Below are positions 45,260 to 56,220 of a DNA stretch of 64,000 bases, in pieces; position 1 is the first letter of the stretch; every line of letters begins with the position of its first letter. The position numbers and the translations under genes were made by a program. A model generated the notes under the pieces. That model had not been told where the DNA came from and did not search any database. It saw only the letters and a program-made list of their open reading frames with translations. Source of the stretch: Gammaproteobacteria bacterium (GTDB lineage Bacteria; Pseudomonadota; Gammaproteobacteria; DSM-16500); contig JAJNBC010000003.1 of NCBI GenBank assembly GCA_021156085.1, forward strand, positions 1-64,000, given 5' to 3'.

Positions 45260-46306
45260 CTATCCATCCTCAAACAAATTTAAATTTTTTGGAACAATTT
45301 CTTTTTCGGGTATTTTTATGCCAAAATGTAAATAAGCATGATGGGTGGCAATCCGTCCTCGAGGCGTACGCATCATAAATCCTTGTTGAATTAAAAAAGG
45401 TTCAATGACATCTTCAATGGTGCCACGCTCTTCACTAATAGAAGCAGCTAAACTATCAATGCCGACTGGACCACCGCTGAATTTATCAATTAAAGCTAAC
45501 AATACTTTTCTATCCATAAGATCAAAGCCTTGATCATCTATATCCAACATCTCTAAAGCGCGTTGCACAATATCACGAGCAATCTTTCCATTCCCTTTCA
45601 CTTCAGCATAATCTCGAACTCGTCTTAACAAACGGTTAGCAATACGGGGCGTCCCACGAGAACGTTGCGCAATTTCCTGTGCGCCTCCCCTATCAATTGG
45701 AATATTGAGAATAGCTGCGGAACGTTGGACGATGTGTGCAAGGTCTGCGATTTGATAAAATTCCAACCGTTGTACAATACCAAAGCGATCACGTAAAGGA
45801 GAAGTTAATAACCCAGCGCGCGTCGTTGCTCCTATCAAGGTAAAAGGGGGTAAATTTAATTTAATAGAGCGCGCAGCGGGCCCTTCACCAATCATAATAT
45901 CCAATTGATAATCTTCCATGGCAGGATACAACACTTCTTCTACTACAGGACTCAAACGATGAATTTCATCTATAAATAAAATTTCACGTTCTTGTAAATT
46001 AGTAAGCAATGCTGCAACATCTCCCGCACGCTCCAAGACAGGGCCAGAGGTTTGACGTAAACCTACACCCAATTCATGAGCAATGATATGAGCTAAAGTT
46101 GTTTTACCCAAGCCAGGGGGGCCAAAAACTAAAACATGATCTAAGGCTTCCTTACGCACTCGCGCAGCCTGAATAAAAATATCCATTTGCTCGCGTACCG
46201 CCGCCTGCCCCACATAATCCTGCAAATTCTTGGGACGAATTGCGCGATCCATTCCTTCTGTTTCATGACTTAATTCAGGCGTAATAAGACGCTCTAAGTC
46301 GCTCAT
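45260..46306 (-). CDS. ruvB: Holliday junction helicase subunit RuvB
   Basis: RuvB is the AAA+ motor for branch migration. The 348 residues show Walker [18 protein letters not shown], Walker [13 protein letters not shown] and the C-terminal winged helix ([17 protein letters not shown]). It overlaps ruvA by four bases. It converges with the coiled-coil protein gene, leaving only three bases between them. Confidence 0.97.
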   Translation of the reverse strand: MSDLERLITPELSHETEGMDRAIRPKNLQDYVGQAAVREQMDIFIQAARVRKEALDHVLVFGPPGLGKTTLAHIIAHELGVGLRQTSGPVLERAGDVAALLTNLQEREILFIDEIHRLSPVVEEVLYPAMEDYQLDIMIGEGPAARSIKLNLPPFTLIGATTRAGLLTSPLRDRFGIVQRLEFYQIADLAHIVQRSAAILNIPIDRGGAQEIAQRSRGTPRIANRLLRRVRDYAEVKGNGKIARDIVQRALEMLDIDDQGFDLMDRKVLLALIDKFSGGPVGIDSLAASISEERGTIEDVIEPFLIQQGFMMRTPRGRIATHHAYLHFGIKIPEKEIVPKNLNLFEDG

Positions 46307-46920
46307 ACCACTCCCTCTTTTAAGGCTTGACGAATTATTTCTTCGCTAGTCAAATTGTTATCATCTATTTTGGCCACGGCGCGACTTGCTTCTACAGGTT
46401 TATAGCCTAAAGCAATTAAAGCTGAAATTGCATCCTGAATAATAGGATGACGTGTTGCCAAGGAGGCATTCATCGACTGAGTTAAGCCTGTAGACCCCTG
46501 AGGCAAGGAGGGTTGCCAATCTGTCAGCTTATCTCGGATTTCAATGATTAAGCGCTCTGCTGTTTTTTTACCTATGCCAGGTAAACGTATTAAATTTGCC
46601 GTGTCATTATTCACGATACATCGTACAAATTCACTTGGTTCAATACTCGATAAAATCGTCAACCCTAATCGAGGCCCTATACCGTTAACCTTAAGCAAAG
46701 TACGAAATAAAGCACGTTCTTCTCGAGCAAAAAAACCGTAGAGATGATGTGCATCTTCACGTATCACCAAATGAGTAAAAAGTACAACTTCTTGCCCTAT
46801 ATCCGGTAATCTATAAAAAGTATTCATGGGCGCATCTATCTCATAGCCCACACCGCCTACATCAAGCAATAATTGCGGCGGCTGTTTCTCTAGAATAATT
46901 CCTTGCAATTGACCAATCAT
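46303..46920 (-). CDS. ruvA: Holliday junction DNA-binding subunit RuvA
   Basis: RuvA binds four-way junctions and loads RuvB. The 205 residues have an OB-fold N-terminus ([20 protein letters not shown]), helix-hairpin-helix motifs ([34 protein letters not shown]) and the C-terminal RuvB-contact domain. It overlaps ruvC and ruvB by four bases on each side. Confidence 0.97.
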   Translation of the reverse strand: MIGQLQGIILEKQPPQLLLDVGGVGYEIDAPMNTFYRLPDIGQEVVLFTHLVIREDAHHLYGFFAREERALFRTLLKVNGIGPRLGLTILSSIEPSEFVRCIVNNDTANLIRLPGIGKKTAERLIIEIRDKLTDWQPSLPQGSTGLTQSMNASLATRHPIIQDAISALIALGYKPVEASRAVAKIDDNNLTSEEIIRQALKEGVV

Positions 46921-47444
46921 AAGGAACCTCTATAATCTCGCCACCGATAGCCTTTTTTCCTTAAAGGTAAAACACCTATTTTTTGCAAACTTAATCGAGT
47001 ATGCGCATGACATACAGCAATGGCCAACGCATCCGCAGCATCTGCTTGCAGTGCATCAGTGATATGAAGTAATCGCATAACCATATGCTGAACTTGCTCT
47101 TTACTAGCTGCACCATAGCCTACAACTGATTGCTTAACTTGGCGAGCAGAATATTCGGCGATAAGCATATCCAAAGCAACAATAGCCGCTCCACGCGCTT
47201 GACCTAATTTAAGTGCTGCACCCGGATTTTGGTGCATAAATACTTGCTCTACCGCCGCTTCACAAGGCATGTATTGCTGAATCAGTGCTTTAATCCCAAG
47301 GTAAATTTGTTGTAATCGTGCGCTGGGGTTATCTGCATTAATGCGGATGCACCCACTATCAAGATGAAAAATTTCATTGCCTACAAGACGAATAAGACCA
47401 TAACCCGTGATACGAGAGCCAGGATCAATACCTATGATAATCAT
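46917..47444 (-). CDS. ruvC: Holliday junction resolvase RuvC
   Basis: RuvC cuts Holliday junctions symmetrically. The 175 residues have the RNase H-like fold with acidic sites in IIGIDPGSRITGYGLI, CEAAVEQVFMHQNPGAALKL and DALQADAADALAIAVCHAH. It lies 30 bases after yebC and is coupled to ruvA, the standard order yebC-ruvC-ruvA-ruvB. Confidence 0.97.
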   Translation of the reverse strand: MIIIGIDPGSRITGYGLIRLVGNEIFHLDSGCIRINADNPSARLQQIYLGIKALIQQYMPCEAAVEQVFMHQNPGAALKLGQARGAAIVALDMLIAEYSARQVKQSVVGYGAASKEQVQHMVMRLLHITDALQADAADALAIAVCHAHTRLSLQKIGVLPLRKKGYRWRDYRGSL

Positions 47445-47474
47445 GAAGGACTCTCCATTAAAAGCGAAAAGGTT

Positions 47475-48224
47475 TTACTCTAACTCCGCTAATATTTCCT
47501 CTACCACATCCGCATTCGTATAAACTTCTTGTACATCATCTAAATCTTCTAGCATATCCACCAACCGCATTATTTTTTCAGCTGCTTCTTTATCGGTAAT
47601 AGCTATTTGCAATCCAGCAGCCATGGTAATTTCAGCTTGAGCGGGTTGCAATCCCGACCCTAACATGGCTTTCTTTAAATGTAAAAAAATCTCAGGTTTC
47701 ACAGTGACATCAATACTTTTATCGTCATTCACAACTACATCTTCTGCACCTCCTTCTAATGCAAACTCCATGATGCGTTCTTCATCCGCACCTGGCGCAA
47801 AAGTAAGCTGGCCCATTTCATTAAATAAATAAGCTACAGACCCCTCTGTACCTAAATTTCCGCCACATTTAGTAAAGGCATGGCGCACGTCGGCTACCGT
47901 GCGATTACGGTTATTTGTCATACAATCTACAATAATCGCTACACCTTGCGGACCATACCCCTCATAACGTACTTCTTCCAACTGCTCGCCTTCCATGCCG
48001 CCAACGCCCCTTTTGATAGCACGATCAATCACATCACGCGACATATTGGCATCTAATGCTTTATCTAATGCCGCACGTAATCGGGGATTAGCACTATCAT
48101 CACCGCCGCCTAATTTAGCTGCAACAGTAATTTCTCGTATCAATTTTGTATAAAGCTTACCACGTTTAGCATCTTGTTTCGCTTTGTGATGTTTGATGTT
48201 TGCCCATTTGCTATGGCCAGCCAT
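47475..48224 (-). CDS. yebC: YebC/PmpR family regulator
   Basis: This conserved protein was described as a DNA-binding regulator and, more recently, as a factor helping ribosomes on proline-rich stretches. The 249 residues begin with the signature [20 protein letters not shown] and contain [21 protein letters not shown]. It stands between aspS and ruvC as in most gammaproteobacteria. Confidence 0.96.
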   Translation of the reverse strand: MAGHSKWANIKHHKAKQDAKRGKLYTKLIREITVAAKLGGGDDSANPRLRAALDKALDANMSRDVIDRAIKRGVGGMEGEQLEEVRYEGYGPQGVAIIVDCMTNNRNRTVADVRHAFTKCGGNLGTEGSVAYLFNEMGQLTFAPGADEERIMEFALEGGAEDVVVNDDKSIDVTVKPEIFLHLKKAMLGSGLQPAQAEITMAAGLQIAITDKEAAEKIMRLVDMLEDLDDVQEVYTNADVVEEILAELE

Positions 48225-48238
48225 ATTTATTTACTCCA

Positions 48239-49999
48239 TTATTTTTCATCTGCATTTTTTTTAATTCGAATACCTAATTCAATTAATTGCGCTGGATCAA
48301 CTGACGCAGGAGCATCTGTTAAAGGACATGTTGCAGTTTGAGTCTTTGGAAAAGCAATGACTTCCCGGATAGAAGCAGAGTTTGTCATCAACATAGCTAA
48401 CCTATCGAGACCAAAAGCAATACCCCCATGCGGCGGACAGCCCAATTTCAAGGCCGTTAGCAAATGACCAAATTTTTCTTCCGCAGCCGTCTCAGAAATA
48501 GCTAATAAACGAAAAACCGCCATTTGTAATTCTGAAGAATTAATACGAATTGAGCCTCCCCCAATTTCACTACCGTTTAATACCATATCATAAGCTCGCG
48601 CTAAAATTTTGTGGGGATCCTGTATTAACTCATTGATGTCTTTAATTTTAGGCGCGGTAAAAGGGTGATGACAAGCAGATAAACGTCCTTCGCTTTTTTC
48701 AAACATAGGAAAATCTACCACCCATAATGGACGCCAAGTGTTTTCCACCAAGCCACGATCGTGACCTATACGCAAACGCAGCGCTCCAAGCGAATCATTT
48801 ACAATAGAAGCTTTGTCTGCACCAAAAAAGATGATATCACCTACCTTAGCATGAACACACTCCATAATCGCTTTTACAGTATTTTCAGGAATAAACTTTA
48901 AAATAGGTGACTGTAAGCCATCAGCATTACATTTAATATAAGCCAGCCCTTTGGCACCAAATACCCGGACATAATTTAGGTAATCATCAATTTCTTTACG
49001 GCTGATCGTAGCTCCGCCGGGTATGCAAAGTGCAGCAACACGGCCTTGCGAATCTTTAGCTGGCTCAGAAAAAACTTTAAATTCCACATCTTTTAATAAA
49101 TGACCCACATCCACTAATTCCAATGATATACGCAGATCAGGCTTGTCTGAGCCATAGCGCAACATAGCTTCGGCATACGACATACGTGGAAATGGATCCG
49201 GCAGTTCAACATGAAGTAATTCTCTAAACATACCTCTAATCATTTCTTCCATATAAAATTGGATTTCTTCTTCTGCGAGGAAAGAAGTTTCAATATCTAA
49301 CTGTGTAAATTCAGGTTGACGATCAGCGCGTAAATCTTCATCACGAAAACAACGTACTATTTGATAATAGCGATCCATGCCAGCCATCATCAATAATTGT
49401 TTAAATTGCTGCGGCGATTGAGGTAAAGCAAAAAAAGATCCTTGTTTGGTACGACTAGGTACCAAGTAATCGCGGGCGCCTTCCGGTGTGGCTTTTGTTA
49501 AAAAAGGGGTTTCAATATCCATGAAGCCATGATCATCTAAAAATCGGCGTAAATAACGCGTAATACTCGCACGAAACTTCATGCGATATAACATTTCAGG
49601 GCGACGTAAATCCAGGTAACGATACCGTAAACGTGTTTCTTCACCTACCTCATGATATTCATCAATCGGAAAAGGTATTGCTTCCGCTCGATTTAAAATA
49701 ACCAGCTCTAAACCATCAATTTCAATTTCACCGGTAGCTAGCTCACGATTCACAGTTCCTTCAGGACGGCGACGCACACGACCCTTAACCTGTACTACAA
49801 ATTCATTGCGCAAAGCCTCTGCCAATTTAAAAATATCAGGCTGCGAAGGCGCAATCACGATTTGGATTAATCCTTCGCGATCCCGTAAATCAATAAAGAT
49901 AACACCGCCATGATCACGACGCCGATGCACCCATCCCGCTAATTGAACTTCTTGATTTAAATGTTTGACGGTGACTTGACCACAATAATGAGTACGCAT
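48239..49999 (-). CDS. aspS: Aspartyl-tRNA synthetase
   Basis: A class IIb synthetase. The 586 residues comprise the N-terminal OB-fold anticodon-binding domain ([20 protein letters not shown]), motif 2 ([20 protein letters not shown]), the bacterial GAD insertion domain and motif 3 ([14 protein letters not shown]). The length fits the bacterial form. It lies 14 bases before yebC. Confidence 0.97.
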   Translation of the reverse strand: MRTHYCGQVTVKHLNQEVQLAGWVHRRRDHGGVIFIDLRDREGLIQIVIAPSQPDIFKLAEALRNEFVVQVKGRVRRRPEGTVNRELATGEIEIDGLELVILNRAEAIPFPIDEYHEVGEETRLRYRYLDLRRPEMLYRMKFRASITRYLRRFLDDHGFMDIETPFLTKATPEGARDYLVPSRTKQGSFFALPQSPQQFKQLLMMAGMDRYYQIVRCFRDEDLRADRQPEFTQLDIETSFLAEEEIQFYMEEMIRGMFRELLHVELPDPFPRMSYAEAMLRYGSDKPDLRISLELVDVGHLLKDVEFKVFSEPAKDSQGRVAALCIPGGATISRKEIDDYLNYVRVFGAKGLAYIKCNADGLQSPILKFIPENTVKAIMECVHAKVGDIIFFGADKASIVNDSLGALRLRIGHDRGLVENTWRPLWVVDFPMFEKSEGRLSACHHPFTAPKIKDINELIQDPHKILARAYDMVLNGSEIGGGSIRINSSELQMAVFRLLAISETAAEEKFGHLLTALKLGCPPHGGIAFGLDRLAMLMTNSASIREVIAFPKTQTATCPLTDAPASVDPAQLIELGIRIKKNADEK

Positions 50000-50045
50000 A
50001 CATTTACCTTATTTTAGATTTTAGTATTATTTGGATTATTTAAAT

Positions 50046-50660
50046 TTATTTCATTATTGGAGATGGCTGCATAACACCTAATGAAATTACAAATTTTAAT
50101 GCTTGATCTACGCTCATATCTAACTCTCTTACATCTTTACGCGGCACGATCATTAAGAAACCCGATGTAGGATTAGGCGTGGTGGGAATAAATAAACTAA
50201 CCATAGCCTCCCCGTGCAAAGATTTTGTTACCTCAGATGTACCATCGCCCGTCTGAAAAGCCAAGCTCCACATCCCTACACGTGGATATTCAACTAATAA
50301 AACTTTTCTAAATGATTGACCGCCTGGGGTAAAAAGTGTTTGTAATACTTGTTTCACACTCGTATAAATGGTACGCACTAAAGGAATATGCGAGATAATA
50401 CCATCACCTAGCATCACTACTCGTCTGCCGATAAAATTGGCGACAATAACACCCGTGAGAAAAATTACCAACAAGGTAATAATTACCCCAATACCGGGAA
50501 TATGAAACCCAATCAGCACATCAGGCTGATACTGATGAGGCAACATTAACAAGGTATTGCTTAAAATATCCACTAAAAATTTAATGACTAAAATGGTCAC
50601 CCAAAGAGGTAACCACACTAATAAGCCTGAAAGAAAATACCGCCTCATAAGGGACATCAT
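50046..50660 (-). CDS. DUF502 family membrane protein
   Basis: A 204-residue inner-membrane protein with two spans (YFLSGLLVWLPLWVTILVIK and about 55-77) and the DUF502 core IPLVRTIYTSVKQVLQTL, VLLVEYPRVGMWSLAF and FIPTTPNPTSGFLMIVP. The function is unknown; it is found next to aspS or FmdB-like genes in many proteobacteria, as here. Confidence 0.93.
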   Translation of the reverse strand: MMSLMRRYFLSGLLVWLPLWVTILVIKFLVDILSNTLLMLPHQYQPDVLIGFHIPGIGVIITLLVIFLTGVIVANFIGRRVVMLGDGIISHIPLVRTIYTSVKQVLQTLFTPGGQSFRKVLLVEYPRVGMWSLAFQTGDGTSEVTKSLHGEAMVSLFIPTTPNPTSGFLMIVPRKDVRELDMSVDQALKFVISLGVMQPSPIMK

Positions 50661-50663
50661 AGC

Positions 50664-50978
50664 TTAAGTAACCGCCGTATCTTTAGTTTTAGAATCTGTA
50701 GCAGGCTTACTATCCTTGACATTGGGTGTAGCTTCCTTAGCATTTGCAGGCGGAGTCACATTCTCCTCTTTCGGCGTTGCTGCACTTGGTTTACCTTTAT
50801 CACGGAAATCGGTGGCATACCACCCCGTGCCTTTTAATTGAAAACCTGCGGCTGAAATAAGTTTTTGTAAGGTAGATCTGCCACAAACCGGACACTCAGT
50901 TAACGGTGAATCTGTTATTTTTTCAAACGATTCCAGCCTATGGCCACATTGGTCGCATTGATATTCATAGATTGGCAT
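50664..50978 (-). CDS. FmdB-family zinc-ribbon protein
   Basis: A small protein with the N-terminal ribbon MPIYEYQCDQCGHRLE and ECPVCG giving a four-Cys zinc site, then FQLKGTGWYATDF. The tail is an Ala/Lys/Thr-rich low-complexity segment. The ATG at 50978 is preferred over TTG 50996 because the family begins MPIYEY. Three bases separate it from the DUF502 gene. The role is unknown. Confidence 0.93.
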   Translation of the reverse strand: MPIYEYQCDQCGHRLESFEKITDSPLTECPVCGRSTLQKLISAAGFQLKGTGWYATDFRDKGKPSAATPKEENVTPPANAKEATPNVKDSKPATDSKTKDTAVT

Positions 50979-51173
50979 AATTAAGGACTCTCCCAATACA
51001 CTTAGAAAACCCCCTATTTTAACAAGGTCCTAAGGTAGAGGATAGGGTAAAAATAGGACTTTAGTCAAACAACTCGGGTAAAATCATTTTTTATAATTAA
51101 ATCAACGTATTGTATATATTAGGAACTTATCGGGCTTTATTTGCCCCATCCGTATGTCTATGGAATCGACACT

Positions 51174-51413
51174 TTACTCATCGATTCGTTTAAATCGTTG
51201 GACAGGATATCCATTATAAATGATCTCTTCGATAAACATTTCTTTAGATCTAACCCATATTGAATTATTACCAAATTGATTGCACTGATATAATGCTTTA
51301 TAAATAATCATTTCTTCATGAGTTTCACTGTGGCGAGCCAAACCAATCACCTCATACAATTTTCCACTTTTATAATGCTGATATTTTCCGCATGAGATTT
51401 CTTCTCTTTTCAT
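51174..51413 (-). CDS. DUF1653 family protein
   Basis: A 79-residue soluble protein with the family pattern GKYQHYKSGKLYEVIGLARH-SETHEEMIIYKALY, then WVRSKEMFIEEI and RFKRIDE. It is a single-domain family of unknown function. It has its own upstream region of about 250 bases shared with divergent wrbA. Confidence 0.9.
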   Translation of the reverse strand: MKREEISCGKYQHYKSGKLYEVIGLARHSETHEEMIIYKALYQCNQFGNNSIWVRSKEMFIEEIIYNGYPVQRFKRIDE

Positions 51414-51578
51414 ATATCGCCCTATAAACCATTCTTAATGATTTGTAAAAATGTGAGGGTATGTAAAAAATTTAAGGAATATTCACATCACCCAATATTT
51501 TTAATGAAAAATGCAAATCATCTAAAATTCTTCTCACACGCCTTAAATACTATGTTATCCTAAACTTATTTTGGATGA

Positions 51579-52268
<690 letters not shown>

Positions 52269-52398
52269 TCCCTTGTGAAGCAAGGTTCTGCAAAAAAATG
52301 ACGAAAAGGCAGAGCATACAAGATAATTATGTAAGCGTTTTGAGAAAGTTTTTTTCAGCAAATTGTCCGTGAATTACCCCTGTTAGAGAGAAAATCTG

Positions 52399-52806
52399 AT
52401 GCGTTATTTTCTAGGCTTTAGCCTACTTGAAATTTTAATTACTCTGGTCATTATAAGTATCGTCGCTGGATTTTGCATACCCCTCTATTCCCAGCATTTA
52501 ACGAATGAACGACGATTAGAAGCTAAAATAGCCCTTGAAAAAGCGGCCGCCGCGTTGGAAGAATACTACACCTTACATAATACCTATCAAGGCGCTACCT
52601 TAGAAAATTTGGGATTTTCCCTCTTAATCGTAAAAAATAATTATCGGCTTGCTGTAATGGAAATTACTGATAATACATTTTCATTAAGAGCCATCCCTTT
52701 AGAAAGCCAAGCCCAAGAAGATAGAGTATGCGGAACATTAATATTAAATGAGGCAGGCAAGAAAGATAAAACGGGAAATGGAAAACTATCTGACTGTTGG
52801 GGATAA
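52399..52806 (+). CDS. Type IV prepilin, PilE-like
   Basis: A 135-residue prepilin. The short leader MRYFLG is followed by FSLLEILITLVIISIVAGF with Glu at position +5 of the mature protein, the PilD cleavage pattern. The C-terminal part has YYTLHNTYQGATLENLGF and two Cys (RVCGTL, SDCWG) that could form the PilE-type disulphide loop. A minor pilin or competence pilin is likely. It converges with the next gene. Confidence 0.88.
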   Translation: MRYFLGFSLLEILITLVIISIVAGFCIPLYSQHLTNERRLEAKIALEKAAAALEEYYTLHNTYQGATLENLGFSLLIVKNNYRLAVMEITDNTFSLRAIPLESQAQEDRVCGTLILNEAGKKDKTGNGKLSDCWG

Positions 52807-52843
52807 TACCCTGAAAAAATCTATCTAGCTCTCACGCTACTTA

Positions 52844-53374
52844 TTAACAATAAATTTTTCTTCTAGCATCAATGAGCATCTCTCCATTTTGATCAGGCAC
52901 GATTTCTCGTGCACGGCCTGATTGACTGAATACAATTACCCAACTTGGTTTTTTTTCGCCAGGTAAGCAATAAAAAAATGTACCATTTTCTGATTCTAAT
53001 GCACCTGAAGGTAAATAGTGCAGCTGTACTTGGCTTTTTGGAAAAGCACGCCAATATAACTCACCCACAGTTACTGGATTAAGAAAAGAGTAGATCACTT
53101 TTCCATTGCTTAATACAACATACCCCTCTTTCCAATGACCGAAGCAGGTAGTTTGATTTGAACTCTCACACACAGTCACTTTCTCTTTTCTCAAAAGGGC
53201 TGTTTGACGTGCCAAATTAATAGCACGCAATAATTGCAATTTGATAATATCTATTTTTGATTGGTCAAAAAAAATTTTTTGATAGGGAAGGCTGATAGTT
53301 AACAAAACAAGCACTATTGAAAACGTTATCAATATTTCAAGCAAAGAAAACCCATCATGGCTCTGTTTAAACAA
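52844..53374 (-). CDS. GspH/FimT-type prepilin
   Basis: A 176-residue prepilin with leader MFKQSHDG, then FSLLEILITFSIVLVLLTIS (Glu at +5). The GspH/FimT C-domain pattern is visible: LLRAINLARQTALLRKEKVT, then IVFSQSGRAREIV near the C-terminus. It follows the CPBP gene by eight bases on the same strand, so it may be read through from the TOMM operon, although its function belongs with type IV pili. Confidence 0.88.
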   Translation of the reverse strand: MFKQSHDGFSLLEILITFSIVLVLLTISLPYQKIFFDQSKIDIIKLQLLRAINLARQTALLRKEKVTVCESSNQTTCFGHWKEGYVVLSNGKVIYSFLNPVTVGELYWRAFPKSQVQLHYLPSGALESENGTFFYCLPGEKKPSWVIVFSQSGRAREIVPDQNGEMLIDARRKIYC

Positions 53375-53382
53375 CCTACCTC

Positions 53383-54135
53383 CTACAATACCGCAATGAC
53401 AAAAAACGAGAAATGCGCAATAATCAGGGGCAAAATGTTACAGAACTTCAAATAAAATATTCCATTCACAATTCCAATAACCATAGACCCTATTAATGGA
53501 AAAATACCGCTCATTAAAGTAGGCATATGAAAAAGCTGCATAAACATAAATAAAACGGTGGAACTAATAATAGCCACCCAGGGTTTTACTAATAAAAAAT
53601 AATGAAGGAGAACGCCGCGAAATATTATCTCTTCACAACAAATTTGACCAAATATAATGGATAACGCTACGGGAAGAGATAAAGCTTCAATGGTATGTAA
53701 ATAATGCCGCAGCCAACCACTTCTTGTCATAATTAACCAATCTTTGACTTCCCAGGGAAAATAAGAGTTGGGCACATTGCGAAGTATTTCAATAACCGCC
53801 CGACATACTAATGAAGAAAAACTCATCATGCCTATTCCAAGTAAAATACCAAATAAAAAAGAAAAGCCGATTTTGTTAAAAATAAATCCTAATTTATTGA
53901 TAGGGATAGCTAGCCAGGATATCCAAGCAACGCTAAAACCCGCATGAAATAGAACTATTAAAGGTAGTTCTATCACACCTTTTGCCATTTCCATTGAATA
54001 ATATTTTGTTATCCTAAAATAAGAAGCTATTTTAGATGAAATATTAAATAGAAATAATTTAACATAATAATAGAAAAAAATAATAATTATCGTGCTAAAT
54101 AAGAATTTATATACAAAAAAAGAATATTGCTTCAT
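53383..54135 (-). CDS. CPBP-family membrane protease 1, TOMM cluster
   Basis: A 250-residue polytopic membrane protein of the CAAX-protease/bacteriocin-processing family. It has the EExxxR motif (Glu168-Glu169-x3-Arg173 in ICCEEIIFRGVLL), a His in MQLFHMP and a final IIAHFSFF. In the streptolysin S cluster the corresponding SagE is thought to cleave the leader peptide and/or give self-immunity. It is the sixth gene of the cluster, five bases after the second CPBP gene. Confidence 0.88.
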   Translation of the reverse strand: MKQYSFFVYKFLFSTIIIIFFYYYVKLFLFNISSKIASYFRITKYYSMEMAKGVIELPLIVLFHAGFSVAWISWLAIPINKLGFIFNKIGFSFLFGILLGIGMMSFSSLVCRAVIEILRNVPNSYFPWEVKDWLIMTRSGWLRHYLHTIEALSLPVALSIIFGQICCEEIIFRGVLLHYFLLVKPWVAIISSTVLFMFMQLFHMPTLMSGIFPLIGSMVIGIVNGIFYLKFCNILPLIIAHFSFFVIAVL

Positions 54136-54140
54136 CTATA

Positions 54141-54908
54141 TTACCTCTGTTGACATTGGAATGCCTTCCAATTTAAATAGCCATGTATGATTAAAGCAGG
54201 CAATAATGTATGAAACGTCAAGACGGTAACCATGCAACATATTCCCATCATTGTTTTAGATAGAACTTGACCCAACCCAAAGCTCGCATGAGAAGCACCA
54301 AAAATAATAACTGACATAAAAAGAACGAACTTAGTTAGCATATCAGGAAATAAATCACAGCACTGAACAAGATATCCTCTGAATAGGATCTCTTCAAATA
54401 CAGCGATTAATAAAACAATCATTAAAGAAAACTTATAGGGTTTCGATTCATGTGTTACATAATTCTCATGCAGTTTCTTCAAATAAGTCTTTTGATTGGC
54501 ATAATAAGTGGACGACAACGATTGAATCATTTTTTTGGGCCCGGTGTAGAAGTAATAATGTTTCTGCTGAGCAGGTTGATAGGTTGCTTGACTCTTTCGA
54601 CGCTGTAAAAAACGATTTATTTTTAGCTCTATTCCTATTACAAACCATCCCATTGAAAATCCAACCGGAATACTTGCTAATTGCCAACTTATTGTAGAAG
54701 AAAAAAGATTTTTAATTGGAAAAAATATCATTGCCAGAAAACAAATTAACCCCTTGACAGAACACTGAATAAAAAGTGGGTTGACATTCACATGGAAAAA
54801 ATACCGACTATAAACATGGCTTGCCAAATTCGAGCTCCCCAAGCACCAGGTGAATAAAATAACTATTGCATAGTTTTGAAATTCAGGGGTAAGGATGTGG
54901 AAATTCAT
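54141..54908 (-). CDS. CPBP-family membrane protease 2, TOMM cluster
   Basis: A second polytopic CPBP protein, about 255 residues. Motifs: AVFEEILFRGYLVQ (EExxxR), FGASHASFG (His) and LIIHGYLNW (HxxxN). The ATG at 54908 has GGAGG eight bases upstream and is preferred over the ATG at 54923, which lies inside that site; the gene thus overlaps ycaO by 26 bases. The two CPBP proteins are divergent, so one may process the leader and the other protect the cell; this split is inferred. Confidence 0.88.
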   Translation of the reverse strand: MNFHILTPEFQNYAIVILFTWCLGSSNLASHVYSRYFFHVNVNPLFIQCSVKGLICFLAMIFFPIKNLFSSTISWQLASIPVGFSMGWFVIGIELKINRFLQRRKSQATYQPAQQKHYYFYTGPKKMIQSLSSTYYANQKTYLKKLHENYVTHESKPYKFSLMIVLLIAVFEEILFRGYLVQCCDLFPDMLTKFVLFMSVIIFGASHASFGLGQVLSKTMMGICCMVTVLTFHTLLPALIIHGYLNWKAFQCQQR

Positions 54909-56220
54909 GAGCAAATCCTCCATAATTTAGATAGCGTCGATGTTGCATCCAGGGCGCACTAGGTAAGCACAGACTCAATGTATCCGGCGACCAAACACGC
55001 GGCACTATAAAACCTAGATCTGCGGCTTCGACGCAAGTTAAATCACAGAAAAGTAATTCTTTACCTGATTTTTTAAAACTATTAATTAACACAGCCAATT
55101 GCGCAGATTGCCTACCCTCAATATCGGCAGGTAAATCCCTTGCGTTAATAACATATTCTAAAGGAAATTTTTCTTGAATAAATGAATAATGGTAGCCTCG
55201 TCCATAATATCCCACATTTGTATCTAGATCATAAAAAGAATCTTTTGAATAACCTTCTTTTTTGTGAAAAATAAGCATCCTAGCCAATCCAATCACGCCA
55301 ATGGCTTCTAAATAAGCTTTATACATTGCCCTAATCAACGAGACATCAGCCCCTAAACCTATTGCAACTTTAGGAATACTTAGCTGACTACGATAAATAC
55401 AAGCTATACTAAAGCCAGCAAGATCTGGATTTTCTAACCAATAAAAACAAAAATTAGAATGATTAAAATAGCCTTGTTTTTCTAGAATTATTTCTAAATT
55501 CCGCGTTCGATCGTCAAAAATAATTCTTTTAGACTGACGATTGGAATACCAATGTCCCATGGCCGAATCAATCTGAACTAATTCCAGAATCGAATTAATT
55601 AATGCACTTACTTTATTTACATGTGAAGCTGTCCCTGTTGTAACAGCGGGCGATATCCAAGGTTCATTTTTCGCATGCTTTACTTGATAACCTACTAGCA
55701 AAAATTGCGTAGGAATCCACATCGAATATGAACTTAATAAAGATGGCAATTTAATCCAATCAAGTGGTTGATCAGCATACTGCACAAAGGGAAATCCTGC
55801 TTGCTTAAATTGATGATCTTCAAAAATTTTTAACCTATCCTCCGGTAAAACCGCATCTCCTTCGGTCAAAACAAGTTGACTATAAGAGAGAAAGCGCGTA
55901 GAAAATCGGCCTGATATCTCTGAAACTAACTGCGCATAACGTTCAACGGATTCACCTAAGGTCTTGATTAATACTTCATTCAAACTAATACCAGTGGCAC
56001 CAATATGATATCCCCCCAATCCAGGACGGGGTTTATTTAATAATACATGCACCCCTGTTAAGTCTGCCCCTGTTGAAATAATTCTAGGCATACGACTGGA
56101 ACGACGTAAGAATCCAATTTCTCTTACAATTCCACATAATGGACTTAGCATTTTTCTACTTAGTAGTTGAGTGATAGGCGATAATTGATTATCACGCGAA
56201 TGTACCTTTAATTTAATCAT
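54883..56220 (-). CDS. YcaO-type cyclodehydratase, TOMM cluster
   Basis: YcaO proteins use ATP to turn Cys, Ser and Thr side chains into thiazoline and oxazoline rings. The 445-residue protein has the glutamate-bearing helix GESVERYAQLVSE (89-101) and later NKVSALINSILELVQIDSAM, features of the YcaO ATP-binding fold. It ends in PHPYP (441-445), the C-terminal PxPxP motif of azoline-forming YcaO proteins, which separates it from the E. coli YcaO role. It overlaps the E1-like gene by eight bases and the CPBP gene by 26, so translation is coupled. Confidence 0.9.
   Translation of the reverse strand: MIKLKVHSRDNQLSPITQLLSRKMLSPLCGIVREIGFLRRSSRMPRIISTGADLTGVHVLLNKPRPGLGGYHIGATGISLNEVLIKTLGESVERYAQLVSEISGRFSTRFLSYSQLVLTEGDAVLPEDRLKIFEDHQFKQAGFPFVQYADQPLDWIKLPSLLSSYSMWIPTQFLLVGYQVKHAKNEPWISPAVTTGTASHVNKVSALINSILELVQIDSAMGHWYSNRQSKRIIFDDRTRNLEIILEKQGYFNHSNFCFYWLENPDLAGFSIACIYRSQLSIPKVAIGLGADVSLIRAMYKAYLEAIGVIGLARMLIFHKKEGYSKDSFYDLDTNVGYYGRGYHYSFIQEKFPLEYVINARDLPADIEGRQSAQLAVLINSFKKSGKELLFCDLTCVEAADLGFIVPRVWSPDTLSLCLPSAPWMQHRRYLNYGGFAHEFPHPYP

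Noticed and set aside
54883..56220. YcaO as a ribosomal S12 (RimO-linked) modification factor
   Set aside because: The C-terminal PxPxP motif, the neighbouring E1-like and SagB-type genes and the Cys-rich peptide gene all point to azoline synthesis rather than the E. coli YcaO role.
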